From Pseudoalteromonas phenolica (lineage in GTDB: Bacteria > Pseudomonadota > Gammaproteobacteria > Enterobacterales > Alteromonadaceae): a DNA stretch of 64,000 nt. Both the position numbers and the translations under genes were made by a program. The notes under the pieces were generated by a model. It saw nothing but the letters and a program-made list of their open reading frames with translations, ran no database searches and was not told the origin of the DNA. Shown here piece after piece: positions 56,448-64,000 of the stretch (within the stretch, counting starts at the first letter, position 1; each line of letters begins with the position of its first letter). Location: positions 1-64,000 of the forward strand of contig NZ_PPSW01000002.1 of assembly GCF_005876835.1 (NCBI RefSeq), in the 5' to 3' direction.

Positions 56448-57029
56448 TCAAGAATGTCTAGGATCAGTTTGTGCTACACCAGGCAAATTACTTTGTACTT
56501 GATGAAATGCCACCAAAGCTGCAAAGTCTTGCAAATTATAGAGATCACGAAACAAGATCCAATCTAGCAGGCAGTATAAACTGATCTTGAGATAACTGCT
56601 TTCTAAAAACGCTTCTTTCACACATTGTTCATTTAAATAGGCTAAAAGTGCTGCAATACGTTCATATTGAAGGTTGAAGAATAGTTTGTTTTCAGAGGTA
56701 TCAAAGCCTGAACGATGGCAAAGTAACAATTCAATTAATGAATCATTACAAGCGTCGACCTGCACTAGTTGGTTTGCTTGCCACCAAGTCATTTCAGGTA
56801 CCTGATGTTGTTCAGTTAAATAACGCATGATTAAGCCTGAGTCCGCGATGTTTAGCTCGCCATCAGTTAAAAATGGGATTTTACGGGTAGGATTGTGCTC
56901 AACCATGATTTGTCGATCTGCTTGCGCAAATATATCTAGGCAAGTGTAAGGTAAATCAAATTGATGATACTTGGCAAACATACGAATGCGGCGTGCGTAG
57001 GGAGAGGTGTCAGAACCATATAAGTGCAT
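56448..57029 (-). CDS. Glutathione S-transferase family protein
   Basis: A 193-residue GST-fold protein. The N-terminal thioredoxin-like domain has YGSDTSPYARRIRMFAKY at the start, with Ser8 or Ser6 in place of a catalytic Tyr or Cys, NPTRKIPFL near 46 (cis-Pro) and IADSGLIMRYL near residue 60 (Glu/Asp-Ser GSH-binding motif). The C-terminal part is helical (about 85-190). The substrate is unknown; homologues are detoxification or stress proteins. It lies 18 nt upstream of DUF2750 on the same strand and may be co-transcribed with it. Confidence 0.88.
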   Translation of the reverse strand: MHLYGSDTSPYARRIRMFAKYHQFDLPYTCLDIFAQADRQIMVEHNPTRKIPFLTDGELNIADSGLIMRYLTEQHQVPEMTWWQANQLVQVDACNDSLIELLLCHRSGFDTSENKLFFNLQYERIAALLAYLNEQCVKEAFLESSYLKISLYCLLDWILFRDLYNLQDFAALVAFHQVQSNLPGVAQTDPRHS

Positions 57030-57082
57030 AAATCGGCTCCTATCTTTTATGCTTATTGAAAAAATACCTTTGAAATAGGTAT

Positions 57083-57108
57083 AAAAAAAGCCGCTAAAGC
57101 GGCTTTAG
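57083..57108 (-). terminator. Terminator downstream of ppiC
   Basis: Read on the minus strand, AAAGCCGC and GCGGCTTT pair around TTTA and are followed by a T run. It lies 14 nt beyond the ppiC stop. Confidence 0.9.
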
Positions 57109-57121
57109 AATATATTGATGT

Positions 57122-57403
57122 TTATTCAGTTCGGCTTGTTACTTCTAGTAAATGGTAACCAAACTGAGTTTGCACTGGGCCTTGTACTTGATTAACCGGT
57201 GCAGAGAAAACCACTTTATCGAATTCTGGCACCATCATACCTGGTCCAAATTCGCCTAGCTCACCACCATCTTGGCCTGACGGACAGCTTGAGTGTTTTT
57301 TTGCAAGTTCTGCGAAATCTGCACCTTGCTCTATTTCTGATTTCAATTCTAAGCAAAGTACTTCGCTTTCAACTAAAATGTGTCTTGCACTGGCAACTGT
57401 CAT
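57122..57403 (-). CDS. ppiC: Peptidyl-prolyl cis-trans isomerase (parvulin) PpiC
   Basis: A single-domain parvulin of 93 residues, the size of E. coli Ppi[10 protein letters not shown] near residue 6 is the first catalytic strand, and [23 protein letters not shown] near 31 (quoted as its core [10 protein letters not shown]) is the family signature. FDKVVFSAP near 61 and [10 protein letters not shown] near 80 complete the active site with its conserved His. It has no signal peptide, so is cytoplasmic. It helps protein folding by isomerising prolyl bonds. Confidence 0.96.
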   Translation of the reverse strand: MTVASARHILVESEVLCLELKSEIEQGADFAELAKKHSSCPSGQDGGELGEFGPGMMVPEFDKVVFSAPVNQVQGPVQTQFGYHLLEVTSRTE

Positions 57404-57484
57404 ATATTCTCCATAATTCTAAGTCTGAGCAATATTTACTCATAGTTTATTCTAGTATAGATAGAATTTTTTCTCGCGCAACGG

Positions 57485-58024
57485 TTATAGTGAATTTTCA
57501 ATTGCTTGAGTTAAATTTGCCGAAAGCGGCTTAGTTCGGCTGTTAAAGCGTTGCACCGTTTTTCTGTCTGCTGAAACAAGGTATTTATAGAAGTTCCACT
57601 TTGGTGAACTTGTCTCTGCATTTAAGTGCTTAAAAATAGGGTTTGCATCATCACCACGAACCGCTGTGGTTGAGAGCATTGTGAATGTTACCCCGTAATT
57701 TACGTAACAGACTTCTGCGGTATCTGCTTCATCGTTTTCTTCTTGAAAGAAGTCATCGCTAGGAAAACCAATTATTACTAGGCCTTTGTCTTTATACTTT
57801 TGGTGCAGAGCTTCAAGTTCTTCAAATTGGCCTGTAAAACCACAATTACTAGCCGTATTCACAATTAGTAGGGGTTTATCTTTAAATTCGCAAAAATTTA
57901 CTGACTCCTCAGAGTGTAGTTTTCGCATTGTGACATTCGTGAAGTCATCGCAGCTATTTGCCTGCACTGGTGTTGTTAGCAGCGCATAGCACAAAATCAT
58001 TAAACTTAATAAATACTTACACAT
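57485..58024 (-). CDS. Exported glutathione-peroxidase-like protein
   Basis: A 179-residue thioredoxin-fold peroxidase with a Sec signal peptide (cleavage near QAN). The peroxidatic Cys is in NTASNCGFTGQ near residue 57, and the Trp-Asn pair of the active site is in KWNFYKYL near residue 144. The usual FPCNQF motif is FPSDDF, so both the resolving Cys and the tetrad Gln are missing. It may be a divergent thiol peroxidase of the envelope. I prefer the ATG at 58024, which has GGGA 6 nt upstream; an in-frame ATG lies at 58036. Confidence 0.85.
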   Translation of the reverse strand: MCKYLLSLMILCYALLTTPVQANSCDDFTNVTMRKLHSEESVNFCEFKDKPLLIVNTASNCGFTGQFEELEALHQKYKDKGLVIIGFPSDDFFQEENDEADTAEVCYVNYGVTFTMLSTTAVRGDDANPIFKHLNAETSSPKWNFYKYLVSADRKTVQRFNSRTKPLSANLTQAIENSL

Positions 58025-58100
58025 ATGTTTTCCCATTTTTTATTTGACTAGTTTAAGATACGAATTCTTCGTTTACCACGATCATTGTAGAGTAAAAGTA

Positions 58101-58586
58101 ATGAATATTCGCTATGCACAAGCATCTGATTTAGAGGCGATAGTTGCCATTTACAACGAAACCATTGCCAGCCGTATGGTGACAGCTGACACCGAGCCCG
58201 TGACTGTTGATTCTCGAATGGCTTGGTTTGAAAGTCATAATAAGCGCTCGCCTATTTTTGTTTATTGCGATGGTGAAGATGTGCTTGGGTGGTTAAGTTA
58301 TAAAGACTTTTATGGGCGACCGGCTTACCAGAACTGTAAAGAAATTAGTATTTATATTACTCACAAAGCACGTGGTCAGGGGTTAGGCAAAAAGCTGCTC
58401 GAATTTGCTGAAGAACATGGTCGAGAAATAGGTTTGAAAGTATTACTTGGTTTTGTATTTTCGCATAACACTCCAAGTATTAAGTTATTTAAACAGCATA
58501 GCTATACTGTATGGGGTGAGTTTCCTCAAGTGGCAGAAATGGATGATCAGACTTATAGTTTGACTATTCTAGGGAAGCATTTGTGA
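58101..58586 (+). CDS. GNAT family N-acetyltransferase
   Basis: A 161-residue acetyltransferase of the phosphinothricin/methionine-sulfoximine type. MNIRYAQASDLEAIVAIYNE at the start, GYxxY-like FYGRPAYQ near 74, ISIYITHKARGQGLGKKLL near 84 with the acetyl-CoA motif RGQGLG, and VFSHNTPSIKLFKQHSY near 123 are typical. The substrate may be an amino-acid analogue. The ATG at 58101 follows AGTAAAAGTA and fits the family; the upstream ATG-less extension to 58044 does not. It is divergent from the peroxidase gene. Confidence 0.9.
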   Translation: MNIRYAQASDLEAIVAIYNETIASRMVTADTEPVTVDSRMAWFESHNKRSPIFVYCDGEDVLGWLSYKDFYGRPAYQNCKEISIYITHKARGQGLGKKLLEFAEEHGREIGLKVLLGFVFSHNTPSIKLFKQHSYTVWGEFPQVAEMDDQTYSLTILGKHL

Positions 58587-58591
58587 TTGCT

Positions 58592-58689
58592 ATGCCAGTC
58601 CTCTTAATTAAGCGATTATTTTGAAGCGAAGAAAATTTTAACGAAGTTAGCGTTAGTTTTAGTCCTTCTAAATAATTGAGGATTGGTAT
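58592..58689. repeat. TACCAATC-ended repeat, shortened copy
   Basis: A 98-bp element begins ATGCCAGTCCTCTTAATTAAGCG and ends TTGAGGATTGGTAT. It matches the full copy at 61946-62106 at both ends and in the AACGAAGTTAGCGTTAGTTTTAG core but lacks about 60 bp of its centre. It starts 6 nt after the GNAT stop. Confidence 0.85.
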
Positions 58690-58776
58690 TAAAAGTAATC
58701 ACTGATTTGCTCAAGTGTGAGTTTATCTTGTCAACAGACTTTAGTTTGGCAAGGAAATAGAATGTAAGAATAAGCT

Positions 58777-60738
58777 ATGTCTAATAAAATACTGATAATT
58801 GACAGCAATAGTGTACTGGCTATGCGTCTCAAAGTGCTATTTGAGTTACTGGGTGGTGAGGTAGAACATATTCACTATCGCATGCTAAATGACGCTTTTG
58901 ATTATAACCAATACGGTGTTGTTGCCATTGCGCATGGTATTCCCAGTGAATATTTAGATAGTCTATCTGTTCTTCGCGCACACCCTAAATTAATATTACT
59001 CGCCCCTAAGCCTGACAATACAGAGCACCTACAGGTTTTTAGCCAGTTTAACCGTGCTTTACCCAATGGTATTGTGATTTACCCTTTCTTTGCCAATAAA
59101 GAAATTACTAACTTATTAGAGCGTGTTTTAGAGATAGGAATTGATTCTCGACTGGTATTACCAAAAGTGTTGTTAGTCGATCACTATCATGAGCGGCTTG
59201 AATCTCTGGCTACTAGCCTACGAGGCGCTCAACTTCAAGTGTTAACAGCACATTGTAAAGAGGAAGCCCTTGAGCTTGCCAAAAGTAATGATATTGACTT
59301 GCTGATCAGTGATTTTAATTTAGAGCAAGGTACAGGGCTTGAGGTATTTAATGCGCTCAAAACGGTGTATCCACATTGTCGATGCCTGTTATTTACATCT
59401 CGAGCAAATCAAGTTGATATGATGGAAGCCATTCGTCAAGGCGTTGAAGATGTACTGATCAAACCATTTGACGAGAGTGAGCTACTGCAATCTTTGCACA
59501 AATTATGGCAAACCGAACTGCTCAAACGTCATAACCAAGAGCTGGTTGAGCGACTACAAGATACTGTTGATGCCTTAATTGAAAGAGATAGTTTACTTCG
59601 GGTTATCTATAAACATACACCTGACCCAATTATGTTGTTCTCTCGAAATGGCAAAATCATCGAAGCGAATGATGCTTGTGGTGAACTATTAAAGCTCTCT
59701 CCTGAAGATTTACCGGAACATTCGATCTTCGAGCTATTTGATACAGAGACTGCGGTAGGCCTTAAAACGGCGATCCAAGGCGTGGGCGCTCATAGACATT
59801 TTGATTTTGAGTTATTACTGCCTAGAGAAAGCGGCGCGGTGCCACTCATGGGCACTTTTACTGAAATTGACCATCATGGTGAAATGGCATTTGCAGTGAT
59901 ACTAAAAAATGTGACGCAGCTTAAGAAAAAGCAACAATTGCTAGAAGAGGCGAAAGAAGTCTTAGAAGTTGAAGTACAGGCGCGTACTGCACAGTTACAA
60001 AAAGCAAAAGATGATGCTGAAGCGGCTAACCAAAGTAAATCAGAGTTTTTAGCCAATATGTCACATGAGCTTCGTACACCTATGCATTCTATTTTAAGTT
60101 TTGCACGCTTTGGGTTGGATAAGTTAGGCGCTGGAGAAACCCCTGTCGATAAATTAAAAAAATATTTATCGCGAATAGAAACCAGTGGTGAGCGTTTGCT
60201 TTTACTACTCAATAATTTGTTAGACCTGTCAAAGCTCGATGCGGGCCATTTTCCATTTAACCCAAGTAATCATGATTTAATGGCGATCATTAAAACAGGT
60301 ATTGAAGATGTCGCAGGCTCAGCGATGGAGAAGAATATTCAAATTCGAGTCAATTCTCCAGTAGATAAATTGCCGCTGTTTTGTGACCAAGAACAACTTA
60401 ATCAGGTGATGCGAAACCTGCTAGGAAACGCACTTAAATTTAGCACGAAAGACAGTGAGATAGGTGTTGCGATTACCTTAGTTGAAGAAAAGGTCAATAT
60501 TGCAATCAGTGACAGTGGTGTCGGTATTCCTGAAGACGAGCTAGAGCAGGTCTTTTCTAAGTTTGTGCAAAGTAGTAAAACCAATAGTGGTGCAGGTGGA
60601 ACTGGGCTCGGTTTAGCGATTTGTAAGGAGTTTATACTACTACATAAGGGTTATATTTGCGCTAAGAACAATAATAATGGCGGTGCAACTGTGATGATTG
60701 AGTTACCATTAAAGAAACAAAACGAATTAATGGTTTAG
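58777..60738 (+). CDS. Hybrid sensor histidine kinase with two N-terminal receiver modules
   Basis: A 653-residue cytoplasmic kinase. The first about 125 residues look like a pseudo-receiver ([15 protein letters not shown] start, but no clear phospho-Asp). A true receiver follows at 128-245 with VLLVDHY, the acceptor Asp in [11 protein letters not shown] and LIKPF. Then come a linker, a PAS domain (about 280-385: [21 protein letters not shown]), a coiled coil, the H-box [11 protein letters not shown] near residue 430, and the ATPase (N box [26 protein letters not shown]). No membrane segment. The response regulator gene 58 nt downstream is the obvious partner. Confidence 0.93.
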   Translation: MSNKILIIDSNSVLAMRLKVLFELLGGEVEHIHYRMLNDAFDYNQYGVVAIAHGIPSEYLDSLSVLRAHPKLILLAPKPDNTEHLQVFSQFNRALPNGIVIYPFFANKEITNLLERVLEIGIDSRLVLPKVLLVDHYHERLESLATSLRGAQLQVLTAHCKEEALELAKSNDIDLLISDFNLEQGTGLEVFNALKTVYPHCRCLLFTSRANQVDMMEAIRQGVEDVLIKPFDESELLQSLHKLWQTELLKRHNQELVERLQDTVDALIERDSLLRVIYKHTPDPIMLFSRNGKIIEANDACGELLKLSPEDLPEHSIFELFDTETAVGLKTAIQGVGAHRHFDFELLLPRESGAVPLMGTFTEIDHHGEMAFAVILKNVTQLKKKQQLLEEAKEVLEVEVQARTAQLQKAKDDAEAANQSKSEFLANMSHELRTPMHSILSFARFGLDKLGAGETPVDKLKKYLSRIETSGERLLLLLNNLLDLSKLDAGHFPFNPSNHDLMAIIKTGIEDVAGSAMEKNIQIRVNSPVDKLPLFCDQEQLNQVMRNLLGNALKFSTKDSEIGVAITLVEEKVNIAISDSGVGIPEDELEQVFSKFVQSSKTNSGAGGTGLGLAICKEFILLHKGYICAKNNNNGGATVMIELPLKKQNELMV

Positions 60739-60796
60739 CAAACTTGTTAAACCAAGACTATAACTATTCTATAGGTATCAAGAAAAGGAATAGATC

Positions 60797-61924
60797 ATGG
60801 CATTGCAAAGAATTTTAGCTGTTGATGACGAGCCGTTTAATTTAGAGATCATAGAAGAAATCTTAGAAGACTTGGACTTACAATTGGTGACTGCAGAAAG
60901 CGGACCGGAATGTTTAGAAGTATTAGAATCGTTTTCCCCTCAAGTCGTTTTACTTGATGTAAGTATGCCGGGTATGGATGGTTACGAAGTTTGTCGTCAA
61001 ATAAAAGCAAACCCAGCCACTAAAGATATTGTCGTTATGTTTGTGTCTGCTCGAGGTTCAGTTGAAGAGCGTATGGAAGGTTATTCCGTAGGTGCCGAAG
61101 ACTATATTGTTAAGCCTTTTGCTCATGGTGAATTAAAAAGCAAACTCAGTAATTTGGGTCAGATTTTACTTGAAAAAGAAAGTCTGGAACAACAAGTTGA
61201 AGATGCAACAAGCACTGCATTTAGCGCCATGGCGACCAGTAGTGAAATGGGGCAAATTGTTAATTACATCGAGCAAATCGGTCAAATAGACGATGTCTCT
61301 GAATTAGCACAAGCCTTGATCAGTTGTCTTTCAAGTTTTGGTTTGAATTGTAATATGGAGTTAAGAATTGACGACGATAGGCAGCATTTTGCGTCATCAG
61401 GTTTATGTTCTCCGATTGTGCTGGAACTTTTCGAGATCCTCAAATCAAAAGGCCGACTGCATGAGTTCCAAAACCGTATTCTGGTAAATTACGAAAATCT
61501 CAGCCTATTGATTTTGAATATGCCTGAAGACGATGAAGAAAAGCATGGTCGTATTCGCGATCATATTTGCTTTATCGTGAGTGTGACTGAGCAGCAACTA
61601 TTGTCAATTTTGACACGCAGGGAGTTACAGGAACAGCAGCAAAACCTTTCAGAAGTGATTTCTATGGTGCACAGTAAGTTCACTGGATTAATGTCCCTGC
61701 TAGACGATAATCGCAAGCACAATGAAGAAGTGTTTCGTTCATTACAAGAGCAGTTTGAGAACCGGATCCCGACAATGGGGTTAGACGAAGACCAAGAAGT
61801 GTTTATCTTCACTAATGTTGATGAGGCAATTCAAAACTCTGTTGCGCGTGAAGAGTCAATCACTAGAGTCAGAACAGCCTTTGCCGAAATCGAAGCGGAT
61901 CTATCGTTAATTAATAAAAAATAG
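60797..61924 (+). CDS. Response regulator, paralogue of the regulator at 25035
   Basis: A 375-residue protein with an N-terminal receiver (ILAVDDE, phospho-Asp in VVLLDVSMPGMDGYE near residue 54, MFVSARG, YIVKPF). The C-terminal 240 residues lack a known output signature, but share ATSSEMGQIVNYIEQIGQ-type and LSLLILNMPEDDEEKHGRIR-type stretches with the regulator at 25035, quoted only in part. It ends with a helical part rich in Gln and Glu. It lies 58 nt after the hybrid kinase gene. A role in protein interaction rather than DNA binding is likely. Confidence 0.88.
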   Translation: MALQRILAVDDEPFNLEIIEEILEDLDLQLVTAESGPECLEVLESFSPQVVLLDVSMPGMDGYEVCRQIKANPATKDIVVMFVSARGSVEERMEGYSVGAEDYIVKPFAHGELKSKLSNLGQILLEKESLEQQVEDATSTAFSAMATSSEMGQIVNYIEQIGQIDDVSELAQALISCLSSFGLNCNMELRIDDDRQHFASSGLCSPIVLELFEILKSKGRLHEFQNRILVNYENLSLLILNMPEDDEEKHGRIRDHICFIVSVTEQQLLSILTRRELQEQQQNLSEVISMVHSKFTGLMSLLDDNRKHNEEVFRSLQEQFENRIPTMGLDEDQEVFIFTNVDEAIQNSVAREESITRVRTAFAEIEADLSLINKK

Positions 61925-61945
61925 TAGTGGCAACTACTATTTGTT
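61920..61945 (+). terminator. Hairpin ending the kinase-regulator operon
   Basis: AATAGTAGT and ACTACTATT form a perfect 9-bp stem around GGCA, followed by a weak T-rich stretch. It overlaps the stop region of the response regulator and joins the repeat at 61946. Confidence 0.75.
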
Positions 61946-62106
61946 ATACCAATCTTCTTAATTAAGCGATCTATTTTGAGGCAAGAAAAATTTTCGGTAA
62001 CGAGGCGAAAATTTTGCTATTTAGTTGTTCTAAATAAGAAATTTTCAACGAAGTTAGCGTCAGTTTTAGTCCCTCAAAATGATTGAGTATTATTGAGGAT
62101 TGGTAT
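61946..62106. repeat. TACCAATC-ended repeat, full copy
   Basis: About 161 bp with terminal inverted repeat ATACCAATC and GATTGGTAT. The left side has TTAATTAAGCGATCTATTTTGAGG, the right side AACGAAGTTAGCGTCAGTTTTAG and TCAAAATGATTGAG, given as two pieces. The right end reaches the queG stop codon at 62106-62108. It has no ORF, so is MITE-like; shorter relatives are at 58592 and 26179. Confidence 0.87.
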
Positions 62107-63239
62107 TAAGCATCGCGTGGCAGTCCCTTTTCAATAATGCGGATCAAGCGCGATTGCTTTCTATCTTCATTGCACTGTTTTTGTCTTTGTTGCTCTAAGG
62201 CCCATTGAATGTGCTCTTTGACTAAATCACTACTTTGATGAAACGCGGATTCTAAAGCCTCTACGATGGTTTGATTAAATGGTGCATTACCCAGACCAAC
62301 TGCCAGATTTCTCTGCCAACGTTCGAAACCAATTCGGCGAATTGGACTGCCTTCGGTATTTTTCAAGAATATATCTTCTGTCCAACTAAACAAAGTCAGT
62401 AGCTCTTGATCTTTGAGGTTTTTACGTGGCGCAAAATCATCTTCTTGAGTAAGTTGCCCGAAACGATTCCAAGGGCAAACAAGCTGACAGTCATCACATC
62501 CATATACGCGATTACCAAGTAGAGTGCGATATTGTTCAGGAATGGGGCCCTGCAACTCGATGGTTAAATACGAAATACACTTTCTAGCATCAACAACATA
62601 GGGCTCAACAATGGCACCAGTAGGACACAATGTTAAACAGGCGGTGCATTTCCCACAGCCTTCTTCGCTATTAGGCTCATCAATAGGAAGGGGTAAGTCG
62701 ACAAATAACTCCCCTAAAAAAAACCATGACCCAGCTTGTTTATTGATTAACAAGCTGTTTTTACCACGCCATCCAAGGCCTGCTTTTTCTGCGAGTTGGC
62801 GTTCTAATACTGGCGCTGAATCAACAAAAGGGCGAAAGCCAAACTGTCCAACTTCCTGTTCAATTTTTTGTCCAAGCTTCTTCAGTTTATTACGGATCAC
62901 TTTATGGTAATCACGACCTAGCGCATAGCGGCTAATATAGGCGGTTTCTTTATTTCCAAGCGCCTTTGCAAAGCTCGCTTCAGGTGGCAGATAATTCATT
63001 TTTACACTGATGATCCGCTGAGTGCCCGGGACAAGTTCAGCGGGTCTTGCCCGTTTCATTCCATGGGCGGCCATGTAACTCATTTCGCCATGATAGCCAT
63101 TATCTAACCAGCGCTGCAGTTGAGCTTCGTGTTCTCTCAGATCAATGTCAGTGATCCCAACGTCGGCAAAGCCAAATTCTTTACCCCATTGCTTAATTTT
63201 TGCAGCAAGTTCAATATAATCAATCTTAGTGGCAGTCAC
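62106..63239 (-). CDS. queG: Epoxyqueuosine reductase QueG
   Basis: QueG performs the last step of queuosine synthesis in tRNA, reducing epoxyqueuosine with cobalamin and two [4Fe-4S] clusters. The ferredoxin-like CGKCTACLTLCPTGAI near residue 196 and CDDCQLVCPWN near 251 supply the cluster cysteines. SYMAAHGMKRARPAELVPGTQ near residue 54 (quoted as AAHGMKRARP) and HxxYRxG-like GRDYHKVIRNKL near 108 are family features. Length is 377 residues (E. coli 379). The GTG start at 63239 is 12 nt from the divergent nnr start, as in E. coli yjeS-yjeF. Confidence 0.96.
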   Translation of the reverse strand: MTATKIDYIELAAKIKQWGKEFGFADVGITDIDLREHEAQLQRWLDNGYHGEMSYMAAHGMKRARPAELVPGTQRIISVKMNYLPPEASFAKALGNKETAYISRYALGRDYHKVIRNKLKKLGQKIEQEVGQFGFRPFVDSAPVLERQLAEKAGLGWRGKNSLLINKQAGSWFFLGELFVDLPLPIDEPNSEEGCGKCTACLTLCPTGAIVEPYVVDARKCISYLTIELQGPIPEQYRTLLGNRVYGCDDCQLVCPWNRFGQLTQEDDFAPRKNLKDQELLTLFSWTEDIFLKNTEGSPIRRIGFERWQRNLAVGLGNAPFNQTIVEALESAFHQSSDLVKEHIQWALEQQRQKQCNEDRKQSRLIRIIEKGLPRDA

Positions 63240-63251
63240 GGAATCATAATC

Positions 63252-64000
63252 TTGGAAGCTAAATACACCGCTAATTTACCACAATACGCATACCTCGCCC
63301 AACAGGTACAAGCGTATGAAGCACAAGCTGCGCAAAAAATGGGGCTGTCGTTATGGCAATTAATGCAACGAGCTGGTGAGGCGTTATTCAGTTGGTTCGA
63401 CGCCGAGTTTGTTGATGCTGAACGAATCTTGATCCTAGCCGGAAAAGGCAATAATGCGGGGGACGCCTACTTGTTGGCCGCGCATTTACAACAAACGGGG
63501 CGGCAGGTTGTCGTTTACAGTGTGTTTCCTACTAGTTTATTGCAAGGTGATGCGTTAAAAGCCTACCAACACGCTAAATTATGTGAAGTTGAATTCAGTG
63601 CAGGTTGGCCTCAGCAACAAACATTTGATGTGATTGTGGATGGCATATTTGGCACAGGGTTCAAAGGTGATCTAAGTGCTCCGCTTGTTTCTATTTTTGC
63701 TCAATGTGAAAAAAGCACCGCAATTAAAGTAAGCATTGATGTGCCAAGTGGTGTTAATGCCAATTCATCAGTGGTTGCTATTGGGGCTTTTAGAGCTGAT
63801 GTTACGTTGACCTTTATTGCTTTGAAGCAAGGCTTATTAACGGGAAAAGCGACGGCACATTGTGGCCGACTTTATTTAGCCGAATTGGGAGTTGCAGAAG
63901 CGTTTGCAACGCTTGTTAAGCCTAGTGCCACTTACCTCAATCAAGGTGAACACCTTGCGAACAGTCCTGCAAGAGCTATAGATACATACAAAAACCAATG
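63252..64000 (+). CDS. nnr: Bifunctional NAD(P)H-hydrate repair enzyme Nnr, N-terminal part (cut by window end)
   Basis: The N-terminal epimerase (YjeF_N) domain of Nnr, which with the C-terminal dehydratase repairs damaged NAD(P)H hydrates. The visible 249 residues contain EAQAAQKMGLSLWQLMQRAG near residue 22, the phosphate-binding AGKGNNAGDAYLLAAHL near 64, VDGIFGTGFKGD near 130, and FIALKQGLLTGKA near 187. The C-terminal kinase-like dehydratase domain lies past the window. The start is uncertain: TTG at 63252 is the earliest start in this frame downstream of queG; other starts would cut into the family N terminus. Confidence 0.9.
   Translation, partial: MEAKYTANLPQYAYLAQQVQAYEAQAAQKMGLSLWQLMQRAGEALFSWFDAEFVDAERILILAGKGNNAGDAYLLAAHLQQTGRQVVVYSVFPTSLLQGDALKAYQHAKLCEVEFSAGWPQQQTFDVIVDGIFGTGFKGDLSAPLVSIFAQCEKSTAIKVSIDVPSGVNANSSVVAIGAFRADVTLTFIALKQGLLTGKATAHCGRLYLAELGVAEAFATLVKPSATYLNQGEHLANSPARAIDTYKNQ

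Noticed and set aside
62611..62910. Plus-strand frame inside queG
   Set aside because: It is an antisense shadow of the conserved cluster-binding region of queG.

Overview
The window is chromosomal DNA from a marine gammaproteobacterium, most likely Pseudoalteromonas or a close relative. Reasons: tandem 5S genes of the Pseudoalteromonas type, the conserved order ftsB-ispD-ispF-truD-surE-pcm-nlpD-rpoS // mutS-pncC-recA, the divergent asnC/asnA pair, a PanP-type aspartate decarboxylase, and intergenic DNA full of short palindromic repeats. This is inferred from protein and gene-order recognition only; no database search was run. No tRNA gene, insertion sequence or CRISPR array was seen.

Layout. 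1-342: the tail of an rRNA operon, two 5S copies and a terminator. 446-11697: housekeeping genes (DUF2947 protein, an unknown protein, ftsB, isoprenoid genes ispD and ispF, truD, surE, pcm, nlpD, rpoS, then mutS on the minus strand, pncC and SOS-regulated recA). 11947-12621: a tyrosine-recombinase-like protein without the usual catalytic residues, where recX is often found. 12822-24648: recG, trmH, asnC/asnA, a FapA-like protein, an outer-membrane TraF-like protein, gor and prlC. 25035-29100: a response regulator with an unrecognised output region, rsmJ and a chemotaxis receptor.

29392-37285 (minus strand) is an accessory metabolic block: lipoprotein alpha/beta hydrolase, L-amino-acid-oxidase-like flavoprotein, ThDP-dependent 2-oxoacid decarboxylase and two unrecognised Tat-exported proteins, with a membrane-anchored AraC-type regulator upstream. 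Oxidase plus decarboxylase would turn an amino acid into an aldehyde (Ehrlich or indolepyruvate type chemistry); the role of the Tat proteins is unknown.

38454-44406 is the most interesting block: an AT-rich three-gene island between DUF2306 and yicC. It holds a complete C5-cytosine DNA methyltransferase, a 1007-residue protein with GHKL ATPase modules at both ends and an HHEF-type kinase helix, and a 587-residue protein with a receiver-like domain. An (AAAAT)n tract lies between the first two genes. It looks like a DNA-modification-linked conflict (phage defence) system whose signalling parts resemble a two-component system. No nuclease is recognisable.

44486-64000 returns to core genes: yicC, rph-pyrE, mpl-ubiX-yadG-yadH with a TrmB-like methyltransferase, a degenerate GGDEF-EAL membrane protein, panP, small stress and detoxification genes, a hybrid histidine kinase with a response regulator paralogous to the one at 25035, queG, and the start of nnr, cut by the window end. 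At least five short repeat families occupy the gaps; several copies reach the stop codon of a neighbouring gene.
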